From positions 1 through 64,000 of the forward strand of contig JANYFY010000032.1 in assembly GCA_025359565.1 (NCBI GenBank): DNA of 64,000 nucleotides, written 5' to 3'. The stretch is from Gammaproteobacteria bacterium. GTDB lineage: Bacteria; Pseudomonadota; Gammaproteobacteria; Steroidobacterales; Steroidobacteraceae. Below the pieces are notes generated by a model. The model saw only the letters and a program-made list of their open reading frames with translations, was not told the DNA's origin and did no database searches. Shown here in pieces: positions 49,105 through 58,396 of this stretch. The position numbers and the translations under genes are program-made. Position 1 is the stretch's first letter. Every line of letters begins with the position of its first letter.

Positions 49105-50967
49105 ATGCGATCAAAAATCTTCAAAATGGGTGTTCTGCTAGCCATTACCTTAATCGGCATACACAGCGCCCGCGCTGCAGATCCACAGCCCTATGGCATG
49201 GATTGGGCATCGACAGGCGATGGCAACATTGACGATACCTTGAAGGCGACCTCCGAGCTTGAGGCGCTACGTGGAACGGCGCCTGTAAGTCCTTTCGGTT
49301 TAATTGCGCGAGCACGCGGCGATGTTGACCGCTTACGAACCGTGCTGGATAGCTTTGGCTACTACGAAGCCCGCGTAACGATTTCAATCGAGGATCGGGG
49401 TCTCAACGACGGCGGCTTAGGCGACGAATTGACGGCATTCCCGAAGGAACGCAAAGCGCGGGTGTCCGTCAAGATTGATCTTAATGATTTATATCGGCTT
49501 CGGCGAATCGAGATCGACGGTGACGTTCCTCAATCGGCGCAAGGAGTGTTACAACTGACCTCCGGCGCGCCAGCGGTGGCCGCCAACGTCCTGGAGGCCG
49601 GCAATCGGCTGCTGAACCACCTACAAGAACTCGGATTTGCATTCGCGAAAGTCGATCCGCCAATCGCTTACGAAGATCCCACAGAGCCTATTTTGGACCT
49701 CCGCTTTCACGTGGAGACTGGCCCTCGCGCAAGCATCAGCGATATTCGCATTGAAGGATTAAAGCGTTTGCATGAAAAGGTGGTGCGGGAGCGGATAGCG
49801 CTGCGCAAAGGGCAGACATTCAGCCCGAGCGCGATCGAACGGGCCCGGCGGGATTTGCTTAACCTCGGACCGATCGGATCGATCAACGTACAACTCGCTA
49901 CTCAAGTAGACGAGTTAGGTAGAGTGCCTGTGACTTTTCAAGTGCGTGAACGTCCGAGGCACGCCGTTACAGTCAATGCCGCGTATTCGAACGATCTGGG
50001 CGGCAGCGCAGGCGTCTCCTGGACCGACCGCAATGTATTGGGCAATGCCGAGCAGTTAGCACTATCGGCGCGAGCCATCAATTTCGCGGGCGGCACCGCG
50101 ACGACTGGGGTCGGCTACGACACCAGCGCTAAATTCACTCGGCCAGACTTCCTGCGCCGCGATCAATCGCTGCAAGTGACGCTGGGTGCCATCAAGCAGA
50201 CATTGCAAGCCTACAATCAAACGGCGCGCACGGGCAGCCTGACACTGACCCGCAAGTTGTCCAGCGTGTGGACAGCCAGTGTCAATGTGACGGCGGCGGA
50301 CGAGCAAATTTTACAAGACGGAAAAAACCATAACTACTCTCTGCTCGGGTTTCCCTTGGTTTTGACCTACGATTCTACCCACTTAAGTTCGCCACTCGAT
50401 GATCCCCTGCACGGCGCACGCGCAACCTTCAGCGTGGCGCCGACGCAAGCACGCGGTCGCCCTAATGCCACCTTCATCATCAGCCAAATCAAGGCGGCTA
50501 CGTACTTCGATATTGGCAAATTTTTGTCCAGCAATCCCGGCCGCAGCGTTCTGGCGCTGCGGGGTTTTGCTGGGGTTGCTCAGGGTGCGGGTGCATTGAG
50601 CTTGCCGCCGGATCAACGCTTTTATGCGGGTGGCAGCGAGACTATCCGCGGATATCGATACCAGGCCGTGGGTCCGACATTTCCGGACAGTGGTTACCCC
50701 ACCGGCGGAACCGCAATCACCGCGGGGAGCGCGGAGTTTAGACAACGCTATAGCAGGAGCTGGGGCGCCGCGGTTTTCATCGACGGTGGTCAGGCAAGTG
50801 CCAGCCTCAAACTGGTTCCCAATGAGATTCGCGTCGGGGTAGGTGCCGGCATTCGCTATTACACGCCCATCGGACCGATTCGAGTCGATCTTGCGCTACC
50901 GACCCGGCACTACAGTAAACACACCGATTCCTTCGAGATCTACATAGGATTAGGCCAGGCATTTTGA
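49105..50967 (+). CDS. tamA: Translocation and assembly module outer-membrane subunit TamA
   Basis: This Omp85-family protein with periplasmic POTRA domains and a C-terminal barrel works with TamB in envelope assembly and lipid traffic. It has 620 aa from ATG 49105, giving a leader KMGVLLAITLIGIHSARAAD. A frame from 49039 adds 22 unlikely residues. POTRA-type stretches: SFGYYEARVTISIED and ISDIRIEGLKRLHEKVVRER. The barrel end has FYAGGSETIRGYRYQAVGPT (the RGY motif) and YTPIGPIRVDLALP, and it closes with Phe. The stop overlaps the tamB start. Confidence 0.94.
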   Translation: MRSKIFKMGVLLAITLIGIHSARAADPQPYGMDWASTGDGNIDDTLKATSELEALRGTAPVSPFGLIARARGDVDRLRTVLDSFGYYEARVTISIEDRGLNDGGLGDELTAFPKERKARVSVKIDLNDLYRLRRIEIDGDVPQSAQGVLQLTSGAPAVAANVLEAGNRLLNHLQELGFAFAKVDPPIAYEDPTEPILDLRFHVETGPRASISDIRIEGLKRLHEKVVRERIALRKGQTFSPSAIERARRDLLNLGPIGSINVQLATQVDELGRVPVTFQVRERPRHAVTVNAAYSNDLGGSAGVSWTDRNVLGNAEQLALSARAINFAGGTATTGVGYDTSAKFTRPDFLRRDQSLQVTLGAIKQTLQAYNQTARTGSLTLTRKLSSVWTASVNVTAADEQILQDGKNHNYSLLGFPLVLTYDSTHLSSPLDDPLHGARATFSVAPTQARGRPNATFIISQIKAATYFDIGKFLSSNPGRSVLALRGFAGVAQGAGALSLPPDQRFYAGGSETIRGYRYQAVGPTFPDSGYPTGGTAITAGSAEFRQRYSRSWGAAVFIDGGQASASLKLVPNEIRVGVGAGIRYYTPIGPIRVDLALPTRHYSKHTDSFEIYIGLGQAF

Positions 50968-53900
50968 TGCAGCATTTATTGAAATGGCCAGTGCGGATTC
51001 TCGGTGGACTAATGCTATTGATAGTGACGTTCGGGATCGGCTTGTATATCGCCGGTAACACGACGGCGGGCCGCTCCCTGATTGAGCGGTTGACCTACCG
51101 GTTGTCGGGCGGCTATGTGAAATTGACCGGATTAGCAGGTACGTTCCCAGCACATGTGATGCTCGATCGATTAGATCTTGTTGATGCCCACGGCATTTGG
51201 TTGACAGCCGAGCATGTGAACGTGACGTGGGCGCCGTACGCATTGTTAACGAACACTGTGCGAGTGGATGATCTGCACGTGGCTCGAGTGCACGTCGAGC
51301 GCACGCCGTATAGTGCGCATCCAGAGAGACGTGTGTCGGTACCGCACATCGAGGTGACACACGCCGTTGCCGACCGGGTCGAGTTGGCCGCAGCCTTGGT
51401 CGGCAGTCCTGCCGCACTTACCGTGCGCGCCAGCTTCCACATGCGATCTTTGGAGGATGCTCGCTCGGAATTCATCGCACGCCGTCTCGATGGCGACGGT
51501 GAATATGAGCTGCAGGTAGCCTTTGATTCGGCGCGCATGGATGCTTCACTGAAATTGCATGAGCCGGCGGGAGGACCTCTTGAGCACTTGTTGCAGTTGC
51601 CAGGACTAGGCGCAATGACCGCCAATGTTCAGCTCGCGGGGCCGCGCAGCGCAGAGCACATTGATATAGTTCTCGAGGTTGGCGATTTGCATGGTCGAGC
51701 CCATGGAACGGTTGATTGGGTCAAGCGTTCGGCAGATGCCGAATATTCACTTGAATCATCAGCCTTGAGCCCGCGCGCGGACTTAAGCTGGAAAAAAATC
51801 AGCCTGCAGGGTCACTGGCGAGGTCCACTGACCACTCCGACGGCTGACGGACAATTAAAGGTCGAAAAATTACGCATGGGTGCCGCTTCTGAGCTTGCGA
51901 GTCTCTCCGCTACGCTCGCAGCAGATCGCGGCGAGCTTAAGATCAGCGCACGAGCCGGTGGACTGAAGATTCCCGGGTCACAACCCAGCATGTTCGAGCA
52001 AGATCCGGTGCTCCTAGAGGCAACCATTCAGATGAACGATCAGACCTTGCCACTGCAACTGACGGTGAGTCATCGATTGTTTTCGTTACGGGCTCGCGCC
52101 AAAGCGGCGTCGCCGCAGAGCGTTAGCATCGACCTGAACATACCGAATTTAGCGCCGTTTGCCGCGATTGCAGACCAGGACGTGCGCGGAGATGCGAGCG
52201 TCAATGCGCAAATCAATCGCGGCGATAGGAAAATTAGCGTTACGATCGACGGGAGCATAGGGCTATCAGGCGGCACGGCGAGTGGGTTGAGCATGCTGGG
52301 GAAAAAAGTACAATTGCAACTCGCCGGCGCGATCTCGGACGAGAATTTTTCAATCGACCGATTACGCGTCGCGACCCGTGCGTCGACCTTTACGATGAAC
52401 GGTAGTGTGCTGCGTACTCGATCTGGATCCGAGGGGTGGATGCGTAGCGTAGAGGCGCGGTGGGATCTGACAATTATTGATCTCGCAATGTTGTCACCCG
52501 ATTTGGCGGGCAACTTGAAAATGGCCGGGCGGCTTACGGGGCCGCCTAATGCGCTCGCCGCGGATGCCGATGCGATGTCGACTTTGTCGGTACGCGGTTC
52601 TTTACCGGGCAAATTGGTCGGTGAGCTACGCGCCCGCGGCTTAGCGTCGCAGCCTAGCGGATCACTGCAGGCTCATGGAAACTTGGATGATGCACCGATC
52701 AATGTTGATTTGTCGATGGAGCGCGACGAGCAGCGTGTGATTCGTAGCGTGATTCGGCATGCCGAATGGAAGAGCGCTCATATGGAAGGCGCGTTGGCGA
52801 CGCCGGGGCCACTGACGCGGCTCGCCGGGCAGTTGCGTGTGCAGGTCGGCGAACTTGCTGATTTCAACCGCTTGCTGAGCATGAATCTTGCGGGTGCTGC
52901 GCAGGGGCATATCGATTTTGAGCCCGCCGAAAAACGCACGCATGCTCAACTGCAATTCACGGGAACGCACATTAAAGCGGGTCATTTCGCCGGCGATCTG
53001 CAACTCAGCGGCGCCGGCACTTTGGATGCCTTAGGTTTGACGCTCGGCGTTCAAATGCCGGAGCTGCGTGGCGCCCCCGCGAGCGCCGCCGCGTCGGCAG
53101 TATTGAACTTCGATGGGCATCAGTTGCGGGTGAATAACGCGACTGCACAATACCGAAATCAAAACATCCAGTTACTTGGGCCTAGCACTCTCGTGTACGC
53201 ACATGAGGTGTCGGTCGATAGGTTAAAGATCGGAGTGGATAAAACCGTTTTTCAGCTCGACGGTCGCGTCTCGCCCACTCTCGATCTGCACGCCGCGTTG
53301 CTCCAGGGCGGGGCATCACTCGTAAATCTGTTCATTCCCGATCTGTTATCCGAAGGAACTATCGATGTAACGGCAAGCCTACAAGGCCTCGTGACTGCGC
53401 CGACGGGCAACGTGCAAATCAAGGCTGCGGGGGTTCGATTTGGGAATGACGATGCCAGCGGGTTACCGGCGATCAACATACAAGCACAGGCACATTTGTT
53501 GGGCGACAAAATGGATGTTGATGGGAAGTTCAATGCCGGCCCAGCCTCCTCGGTGGCCGTGATCGGTTCGGCACCGCTGAACGCGGATGGTAACGGGGAC
53601 TTAAAAATCAGCGGTAAACTGGATGTGGGGTTGATCAATCCATTGCTGGAGGCGCGCGGACTACGCGCCGCCGGCTCGCTGGAAGTCGATGCAACCGTAA
53701 AGGGTCCAATTTCTGCCCCACAAATTGGCGGCATGCTCTCGCTCAAGGCCGGTAATATTCGTGACTACGGTCGCGGGATTAATTTGTCGCAAATTAGCGC
53801 GCAGATGATAGGTGCCGATGGCGCGCTACAAATCAAGAATTTCAAGGCCAATGCGGCCACCGGCACCGTTTCCATGACGGGTAGCATAGGAGTACTGCAG

Positions 53901-54926
53901 CCGAACATCCCGGTCGATTTGCGAATCATCGCACGCGATGCCCAGCCCATCGCCAGTACTATTGTTACGGCGACCATTGATGCTGATTTGCGCGTGCACG
54001 GTACCGCGCGCGCACGGCTCGACATTGTCGGCACGGTTAACTGCAATCGAACGGTGATCGGTATTCCGAATAGCCTGCCGCCCGAAGTGGTCGTACTCGA
54101 CGTGAGAAGGCGTGGCCAGACGGTGGTAGTGGCGCAAGAGAAACAGTTAGTCATCGGATTGGATGTGGCCATCGTCGCGCCGCAGCAGATCTTAGTTCAA
54201 GGGCGGGGATTGGATGCTGAAATGGGCGGCGAAATTCATCTGAGCGGTACCACGGCCGTTCCTGAGGTATCGGGTAATTTTGACTTGCAGCGCGGCGACT
54301 TTGCCTTCGCCGGGAAAAGGCTCGACTTTACCGCGGGGCGCGTGAGTTTCGACGGCGCAGGACTTCGGAAGAAGATCGATGCTACCCTGGATTTTACGGC
54401 ACAAACCGACATAGCGGACATCACGGCTTACCTGCGGATTACAGGGCTTGCCGACGCGCCACGCTTCGAATTTAGCAGCAACCCGTCGCGTTCGCAGGAC
54501 GAGATTCTGTCGCTCTTGTTGTTTGGGGAAAATCCGGCGCAGCTGACGGCGCTGCAGGCCGCGCAAATCGGCACGGCGCTCGCGAGTCTAAGCGGAGTTG
54601 GCGGTAGTGGCTTAAATCCGCTGCTCAAGCTGCAAAAGACTCTCGGCCTAGATCGGCTTTCGATCGGTGCGGGCAGTTCAACGACCACACCAGGTGCTGA
54701 GAGTGCCGGCGCTAGCATCGAGGCCGGCCGCTACATTTCAAAACGGGTCTACGTCGTCGGCAAACAATCCACAACAGGAACGACGCAGGTCCAGGTCGAT
54801 GTTGATCTGACCAAGCACCTCAAACTACAGACTAAACTGGGTAACGGCACCGCTCTTACCCAAGGAACAAGTGCGGAAAATGACCCGGGAAGCAGCATCG
54901 GCTTGTCGTATCAGTTCGAATACTAA
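50967..54926 (+). CDS. tamB: Translocation and assembly module inner-membrane subunit TamB
   Basis: TamB is a very long AsmA-like protein that bridges the envelope and partners TamA. The 1319 aa begin with one membrane anchor (ILGGLMLLIVTFGIGLYIAG), followed by about a thousand residues of repetitive beta structure forming a hydrophobic groove, and the C-terminal TamB/DUF490 domain (GNFDLQRGDFAFAGKRLDFT, EILSLLLFGENPAQLTALQA, ISKRVYVVGKQ) ending QFEY. ATG 50967 overlaps the tamA stop (TGATG). Confidence 0.95.
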   Translation: MQHLLKWPVRILGGLMLLIVTFGIGLYIAGNTTAGRSLIERLTYRLSGGYVKLTGLAGTFPAHVMLDRLDLVDAHGIWLTAEHVNVTWAPYALLTNTVRVDDLHVARVHVERTPYSAHPERRVSVPHIEVTHAVADRVELAAALVGSPAALTVRASFHMRSLEDARSEFIARRLDGDGEYELQVAFDSARMDASLKLHEPAGGPLEHLLQLPGLGAMTANVQLAGPRSAEHIDIVLEVGDLHGRAHGTVDWVKRSADAEYSLESSALSPRADLSWKKISLQGHWRGPLTTPTADGQLKVEKLRMGAASELASLSATLAADRGELKISARAGGLKIPGSQPSMFEQDPVLLEATIQMNDQTLPLQLTVSHRLFSLRARAKAASPQSVSIDLNIPNLAPFAAIADQDVRGDASVNAQINRGDRKISVTIDGSIGLSGGTASGLSMLGKKVQLQLAGAISDENFSIDRLRVATRASTFTMNGSVLRTRSGSEGWMRSVEARWDLTIIDLAMLSPDLAGNLKMAGRLTGPPNALAADADAMSTLSVRGSLPGKLVGELRARGLASQPSGSLQAHGNLDDAPINVDLSMERDEQRVIRSVIRHAEWKSAHMEGALATPGPLTRLAGQLRVQVGELADFNRLLSMNLAGAAQGHIDFEPAEKRTHAQLQFTGTHIKAGHFAGDLQLSGAGTLDALGLTLGVQMPELRGAPASAAASAVLNFDGHQLRVNNATAQYRNQNIQLLGPSTLVYAHEVSVDRLKIGVDKTVFQLDGRVSPTLDLHAALLQGGASLVNLFIPDLLSEGTIDVTASLQGLVTAPTGNVQIKAAGVRFGNDDASGLPAINIQAQAHLLGDKMDVDGKFNAGPASSVAVIGSAPLNADGNGDLKISGKLDVGLINPLLEARGLRAAGSLEVDATVKGPISAPQIGGMLSLKAGNIRDYGRGINLSQISAQMIGADGALQIKNFKANAATGTVSMTGSIGVLQPNIPVDLRIIARDAQPIASTIVTATIDADLRVHGTARARLDIVGTVNCNRTVIGIPNSLPPEVVVLDVRRRGQTVVVAQEKQLVIGLDVAIVAPQQILVQGRGLDAEMGGEIHLSGTTAVPEVSGNFDLQRGDFAFAGKRLDFTAGRVSFDGAGLRKKIDATLDFTAQTDIADITAYLRITGLADAPRFEFSSNPSRSQDEILSLLLFGENPAQLTALQAAQIGTALASLSGVGGSGLNPLLKLQKTLGLDRLSIGAGSSTTTPGAESAGASIEAGRYISKRVYVVGKQSTTGTTQVQVDVDLTKHLKLQTKLGNGTALTQGTSAENDPGSSIGLSYQFEY

Positions 54927-54937
54927 GTACGCGAATA

Positions 54938-55651
54938 TTAGTTAAGCGCCATCACGGGTCGCCCGCTGTAGAGTTCTGGAAAAGTTTGCTTGAAATTTTC
55001 CACCTTAGGTAGATCGAACGTAGCAATGTAAGAAGACCGTGGATTGTGAATCAGATAATCCTGGTGATAATTTTCTGCCTGATAGAAACTCTTCAAACGA
55101 TCGACTCGCGTAACGATAGGCCGAGGGAAGGCATGAGACTTGTCCAATTGGGCGATGTACGCATCGGCAATACGCTTCTGACCATCATCGGAGTAGAAAA
55201 TCGCAGATCGATATTGAGTGCCGACGTCTGGTCCTTGCCTATTAAGCTGTGTTGGATCATGGACAACGGAAAATGCGATTTGCAAAATTTGTCCGTATGA
55301 AATCACGGCAGGGTCGAACATGATCTTCACCGATTCCGCATGCCCGGTAGTTCCTGAACTTACCGTCTCGTAGTCAGCCGTGCTGCGATCACCCCCGGCA
55401 TAGCCTGCAAATACCTTAACAACGCCGCGAACGTGTTCGAATACGCCCTGCACTCCCCAAAAACAACCTCCGGCAAGAACTGCTGTTTGGGATGTCCCGG
55501 AGATCTTCGGATTGTCGAGCTGGGGTGGCGCAATAATGACCGCCGACTCCTGCGCCCCCACAAGAGGCGAACGCCATAACGAGAGGCTGATAAAACCAGT
55601 CACCATAGCTACCATCAGCGGCAGCGGTCGCAGTAATTTTTGAAATATCAT
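54938..55651 (-). CDS. msrA: Exported peptide methionine-(S)-sulfoxide reductase
   Basis: This protein repairs oxidised methionine. The 237 aa comprise an N-terminal export segment (LMVAMVTGFISLSLWRSP) and a complete MsrA domain with catalytic Cys in AGGCFWGVQG, then YAGG, SGTTGHAESVKIMFDPAVIS, QGPDVGTQYRSAIFY and YHQDYL. The leader places it in the periplasm. It follows msrB by 11 bases, so the pair would cover both sulfoxide stereoisomers. Confidence 0.94.
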   Translation of the reverse strand: MIFQKLLRPLPLMVAMVTGFISLSLWRSPLVGAQESAVIIAPPQLDNPKISGTSQTAVLAGGCFWGVQGVFEHVRGVVKVFAGYAGGDRSTADYETVSSGTTGHAESVKIMFDPAVISYGQILQIAFSVVHDPTQLNRQGPDVGTQYRSAIFYSDDGQKRIADAYIAQLDKSHAFPRPIVTRVDRLKSFYQAENYHQDYLIHNPRSSYIATFDLPKVENFKQTFPELYSGRPVMALN

Positions 55652-55662
55652 AATTGCTCCTG

Positions 55663-56241
55663 TTACGATTTAGCTCGAGCTACAAAATGCAGCGACACCG
55701 AATTCATGCAATAGCGAAGGCCGGTAGGCCTTGGTCCGTCATCGAAGACATGTCCCAGGTGAGCATCACAAAGAGCGCACGAGATGGCATCGCGCCGCAT
55801 TCCTAGGCTGCTATCGTCACTTTGTGCGACATTTAACCGAGAAATAGGTTTCCAAAAGCTAGGCCAACCGGTGCCGGATTCAAATTTAGTGGCCGAATCA
55901 TACAATGCCGTATCACAGCAGACACAGCGGTATAGGCCGTCCGCGTGATTCGCTGCATACTCGCCCGAAAACGCATTCTCGGTTCCCGACTGTCGCGCCA
56001 CGTGATAGGCCGTCGCACTAAGCTGCGCGCGCCACTCAGCCTCGCTCTTCACTATTTTTGAAAGAGGCACCACGCCCTCACTCTTACCGGCGGCGGAGAA
56101 CTTTTCTATCCGCACAGGCCCGCCCGCCCATCCTTTATAGCTAAGCGCACTACTCACCGCACCCAAGCCTACGATAAATAATCGGCGACTTAGCGAGTTG
56201 CCGCGACTTTGATCACCGTTAAAATTTTTTGTGAACGACAT
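55663..56241 (-). CDS. msrB: Exported peptide methionine-(R)-sulfoxide reductase
   Basis: This 192-aa protein has a leader with twin Arg (SLSRRLFIVGLGAVSSALSY), probably Tat-dependent, followed by an MsrB domain: two zinc CxxC pairs (YRCVCCDTALYDS and CALCDAHLGHVFDDGP), FESGTGWPSFWKP, and the catalytic Cys in RYCMNSVSLHF. It is first of the msrB-msrA pair. It faces the DUF1800 gene divergently, across about 210 bases that carry no gene. Confidence 0.94.
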   Translation of the reverse strand: MSFTKNFNGDQSRGNSLSRRLFIVGLGAVSSALSYKGWAGGPVRIEKFSAAGKSEGVVPLSKIVKSEAEWRAQLSATAYHVARQSGTENAFSGEYAANHADGLYRCVCCDTALYDSATKFESGTGWPSFWKPISRLNVAQSDDSSLGMRRDAISCALCDAHLGHVFDDGPRPTGLRYCMNSVSLHFVARAKS

Positions 56242-56449
56242 GATGGCCTTTACTTGATAGGAAATGATTTAGGTTTACGCTTCATAACTACAAGACCGTC
56301 GTCCAGGCCAATATATTACAGCCAAACCCCTGATATCAGACCCGCCGCGACAATCGTCGGTGTTTACGTGGCGGACATGCCTGCCAAAATCCAGTCAAAA
56401 AGTTAACTGTAGTCGGTTTTTCGCGACGGCTGTCTGCATTGAGTAACAA

Positions 56450-58393
56450 TTGACGCAACCTCGCCACACTGAGAATCTAACCGTGCAGAAGGCGATCAGT
56501 GAAGGGGAAGCTGTGCAAGACATCGAATCCAAAACTGAAATACAGATCGAGGCACCGACAACGGCCGAGACATCGGTTGTGACATCGGGTACGAGTCCTG
56601 CGGCTTCGGCGGTATCCATTATTGCGGCACTGGGCCTTGCAGCTTGCGGAAAAAATGCGGCGGTGTTTTCCCCGGAAGCGGCAGTCTCCGTTTCACCTAC
56701 GCCCGCGCCGCCTACACCTGCTCCAGCACCCACACCGACACCGACGCCGACTCCTACGCCGACTCCCACACCGACGCCGACGCCGGGGCCCGTAACAAAT
56801 CCTGTATCAGCAGCGCCCGCCAATGATTCAGCGGCAGCTCGATTTCTGCTTCAAGCGCAACTGTCTGTAACAGACAACGATATTGCCACTCTGAAGTCCC
56901 AGGGTTACAGGGCCTGGCTTAATACTGAGTATGATGTGCCCTTGGGTCAGACTGGCGTCGCTTGGCTAACCGCCCGCGGTTATAATTCGATTACTGCTGA
57001 GAAGCAGTATTTCTCGCAGGAATTTGGCGATTTCATGATTTGGAATCAGCTGCTGGTCGGCCCCGACCCCATGCGCATGCGAATGGCGCTTGCACTGTCC
57101 GAATTTTTCGTCGTGTCGCTGTCGCCGATCGACGGTTTTTATCCGCCGTATATGATTGCAGCGTACTGGGATCTACTAACAGCCCATGCTTTCGGCAATT
57201 TCCGAGGACTAATCGAGGCGATTTCACTCAATGCAGCCATGGGTCTGTTCTTAAGTACGCGGGGAAACCTCAAGGAGGACGTTGCGACGGGTCGTGAACC
57301 CGATGAGAATTTCGCCCGCGAAGTAATGCAACTATTTACGATTGGTCTGTATCAATTGAACAATGATGGGACGTTAAAAATCGATGCGGCAGGTAAACCT
57401 ATAGAGACCTATGTGCAAAGCGACGTGAGTAACTTGGCGAGAGTATTTACGGGATACGATTATGATTATTCTCGGGTCACCGAAACTACCGTAGCATGGC
57501 AGGACTATCCGATTCCTAGCACTCAATTTGCAACCGATCGCATGGCCTTCACGGCCGCTGATCACTCCACGTTGGCAGTTTCGTTTTTAGGAATCAATAT
57601 ATCGGCTGGCACAGCGGGGGCAGACGCACTAGGTATTGCGCTTGACGGTTTGTTCAATCATCCCAATGTGGGTCCATTTTTTGGCCGTCAGATGATTCAG
57701 CGGTTAGTCACGAGCAATCCATCGCCCGCGTATGTAGAGCGTGTTGCACGAGCCTTTAACAACGATGGCACGGGTGTGCGTGGTAACTTAAGAGCCGTAT
57801 GGCAAGCCGTACTACTCGATGAGGAGGCGCTAACGCCGCCCGCAGGCGGGGCTTCGTCTGCCGGCAAATTACGCGAACCCATCCTTAGATTTGTGCAATG
57901 GGCGCGGACAGTAGGTATTAGATCTGCGACCGGCGCCTTCCAAATTGATGACCTGTCCGCCAGCGATACCGCACTCGGCCAAAGTCCGCTGCGTTCACCG
58001 ACAGTGTTCAATTTTTTTAAGCCGGGCTACGTCCCACCGAATACTGCGATTGCTGCGAATAAGAAACAAGCGCCAGAATTTCAATTACATAATGAAACCA
58101 CGACCGCTGGCTATATCAATTTCATGGAAGACGTCATTCGGGGCGGTTACGCAGATGTCGTACCTACTTACAGTGAATTATTGCCATTAGCGCACGACGT
58201 GCCAAAACTACTCGCTTGGCTTAATTTAAAGTTGAGTGCGGGACAATTGTCAGTTAACACACTTGCAGTAATACAAAACGCTCTGTCTGTCCTTGGTGTA
58301 ACGGCAACTAGTCCAACCGACACCAAGGTAGATCTAGTAGCCGCTGCTTGTTTGATCATTTTAAGTTGTCCGGAATATTTGGTGCAGAAATAA
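56450..58393 (+). CDS. DUF1800 family protein
   Basis: This 647-aa protein has about 90 N-terminal residues ending in a hydrophobic, Cys-bearing stretch (AVSIIAALGLAACGKN), a Pro-Thr linker, then a DUF1800 domain: FLLQAQLSVTDNDIATLKSQ, NFAREVMQLFTIGLYQLN, FGRQMIQRLVTSNPSPAYVE and SPTVFNFFKPGYVPP. The family is regularly encoded beside a DUF1501 gene, as here, and its biochemical role is unknown. The TTG start at 56450 is uncertain; GTG 56483 and GTG 56513 are alternatives. Confidence 0.87.
   Translation: MTQPRHTENLTVQKAISEGEAVQDIESKTEIQIEAPTTAETSVVTSGTSPAASAVSIIAALGLAACGKNAAVFSPEAAVSVSPTPAPPTPAPAPTPTPTPTPTPTPTPTPTPGPVTNPVSAAPANDSAAARFLLQAQLSVTDNDIATLKSQGYRAWLNTEYDVPLGQTGVAWLTARGYNSITAEKQYFSQEFGDFMIWNQLLVGPDPMRMRMALALSEFFVVSLSPIDGFYPPYMIAAYWDLLTAHAFGNFRGLIEAISLNAAMGLFLSTRGNLKEDVATGREPDENFAREVMQLFTIGLYQLNNDGTLKIDAAGKPIETYVQSDVSNLARVFTGYDYDYSRVTETTVAWQDYPIPSTQFATDRMAFTAADHSTLAVSFLGINISAGTAGADALGIALDGLFNHPNVGPFFGRQMIQRLVTSNPSPAYVERVARAFNNDGTGVRGNLRAVWQAVLLDEEALTPPAGGASSAGKLREPILRFVQWARTVGIRSATGAFQIDDLSASDTALGQSPLRSPTVFNFFKPGYVPPNTAIAANKKQAPEFQLHNETTTAGYINFMEDVIRGGYADVVPTYSELLPLAHDVPKLLAWLNLKLSAGQLSVNTLAVIQNALSVLGVTATSPTDTKVDLVAAACLIILSCPEYLVQK
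56695..56790 (+). repeat. Short tandem repeat coding for a Pro-Thr linker
   Basis: A near-periodic run of CCNACN hexamers encodes alternating Pro and Thr (core from about 56730 to 56787, roughly nine Pro-Thr pairs). It links the N-terminal part of the DUF1800 protein to its main domain. Hexamer repeats keep the frame, so copy-number change would alter linker length only. Confidence 0.85.
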
Positions 58394-58396
58394 GCT

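Noticed and set aside
56395-56823. Minus-strand ORF with a Gly-Val repeat
   Set aside because: It is the antisense of the Pro-Thr repeat in the DUF1800 gene and has no other support.
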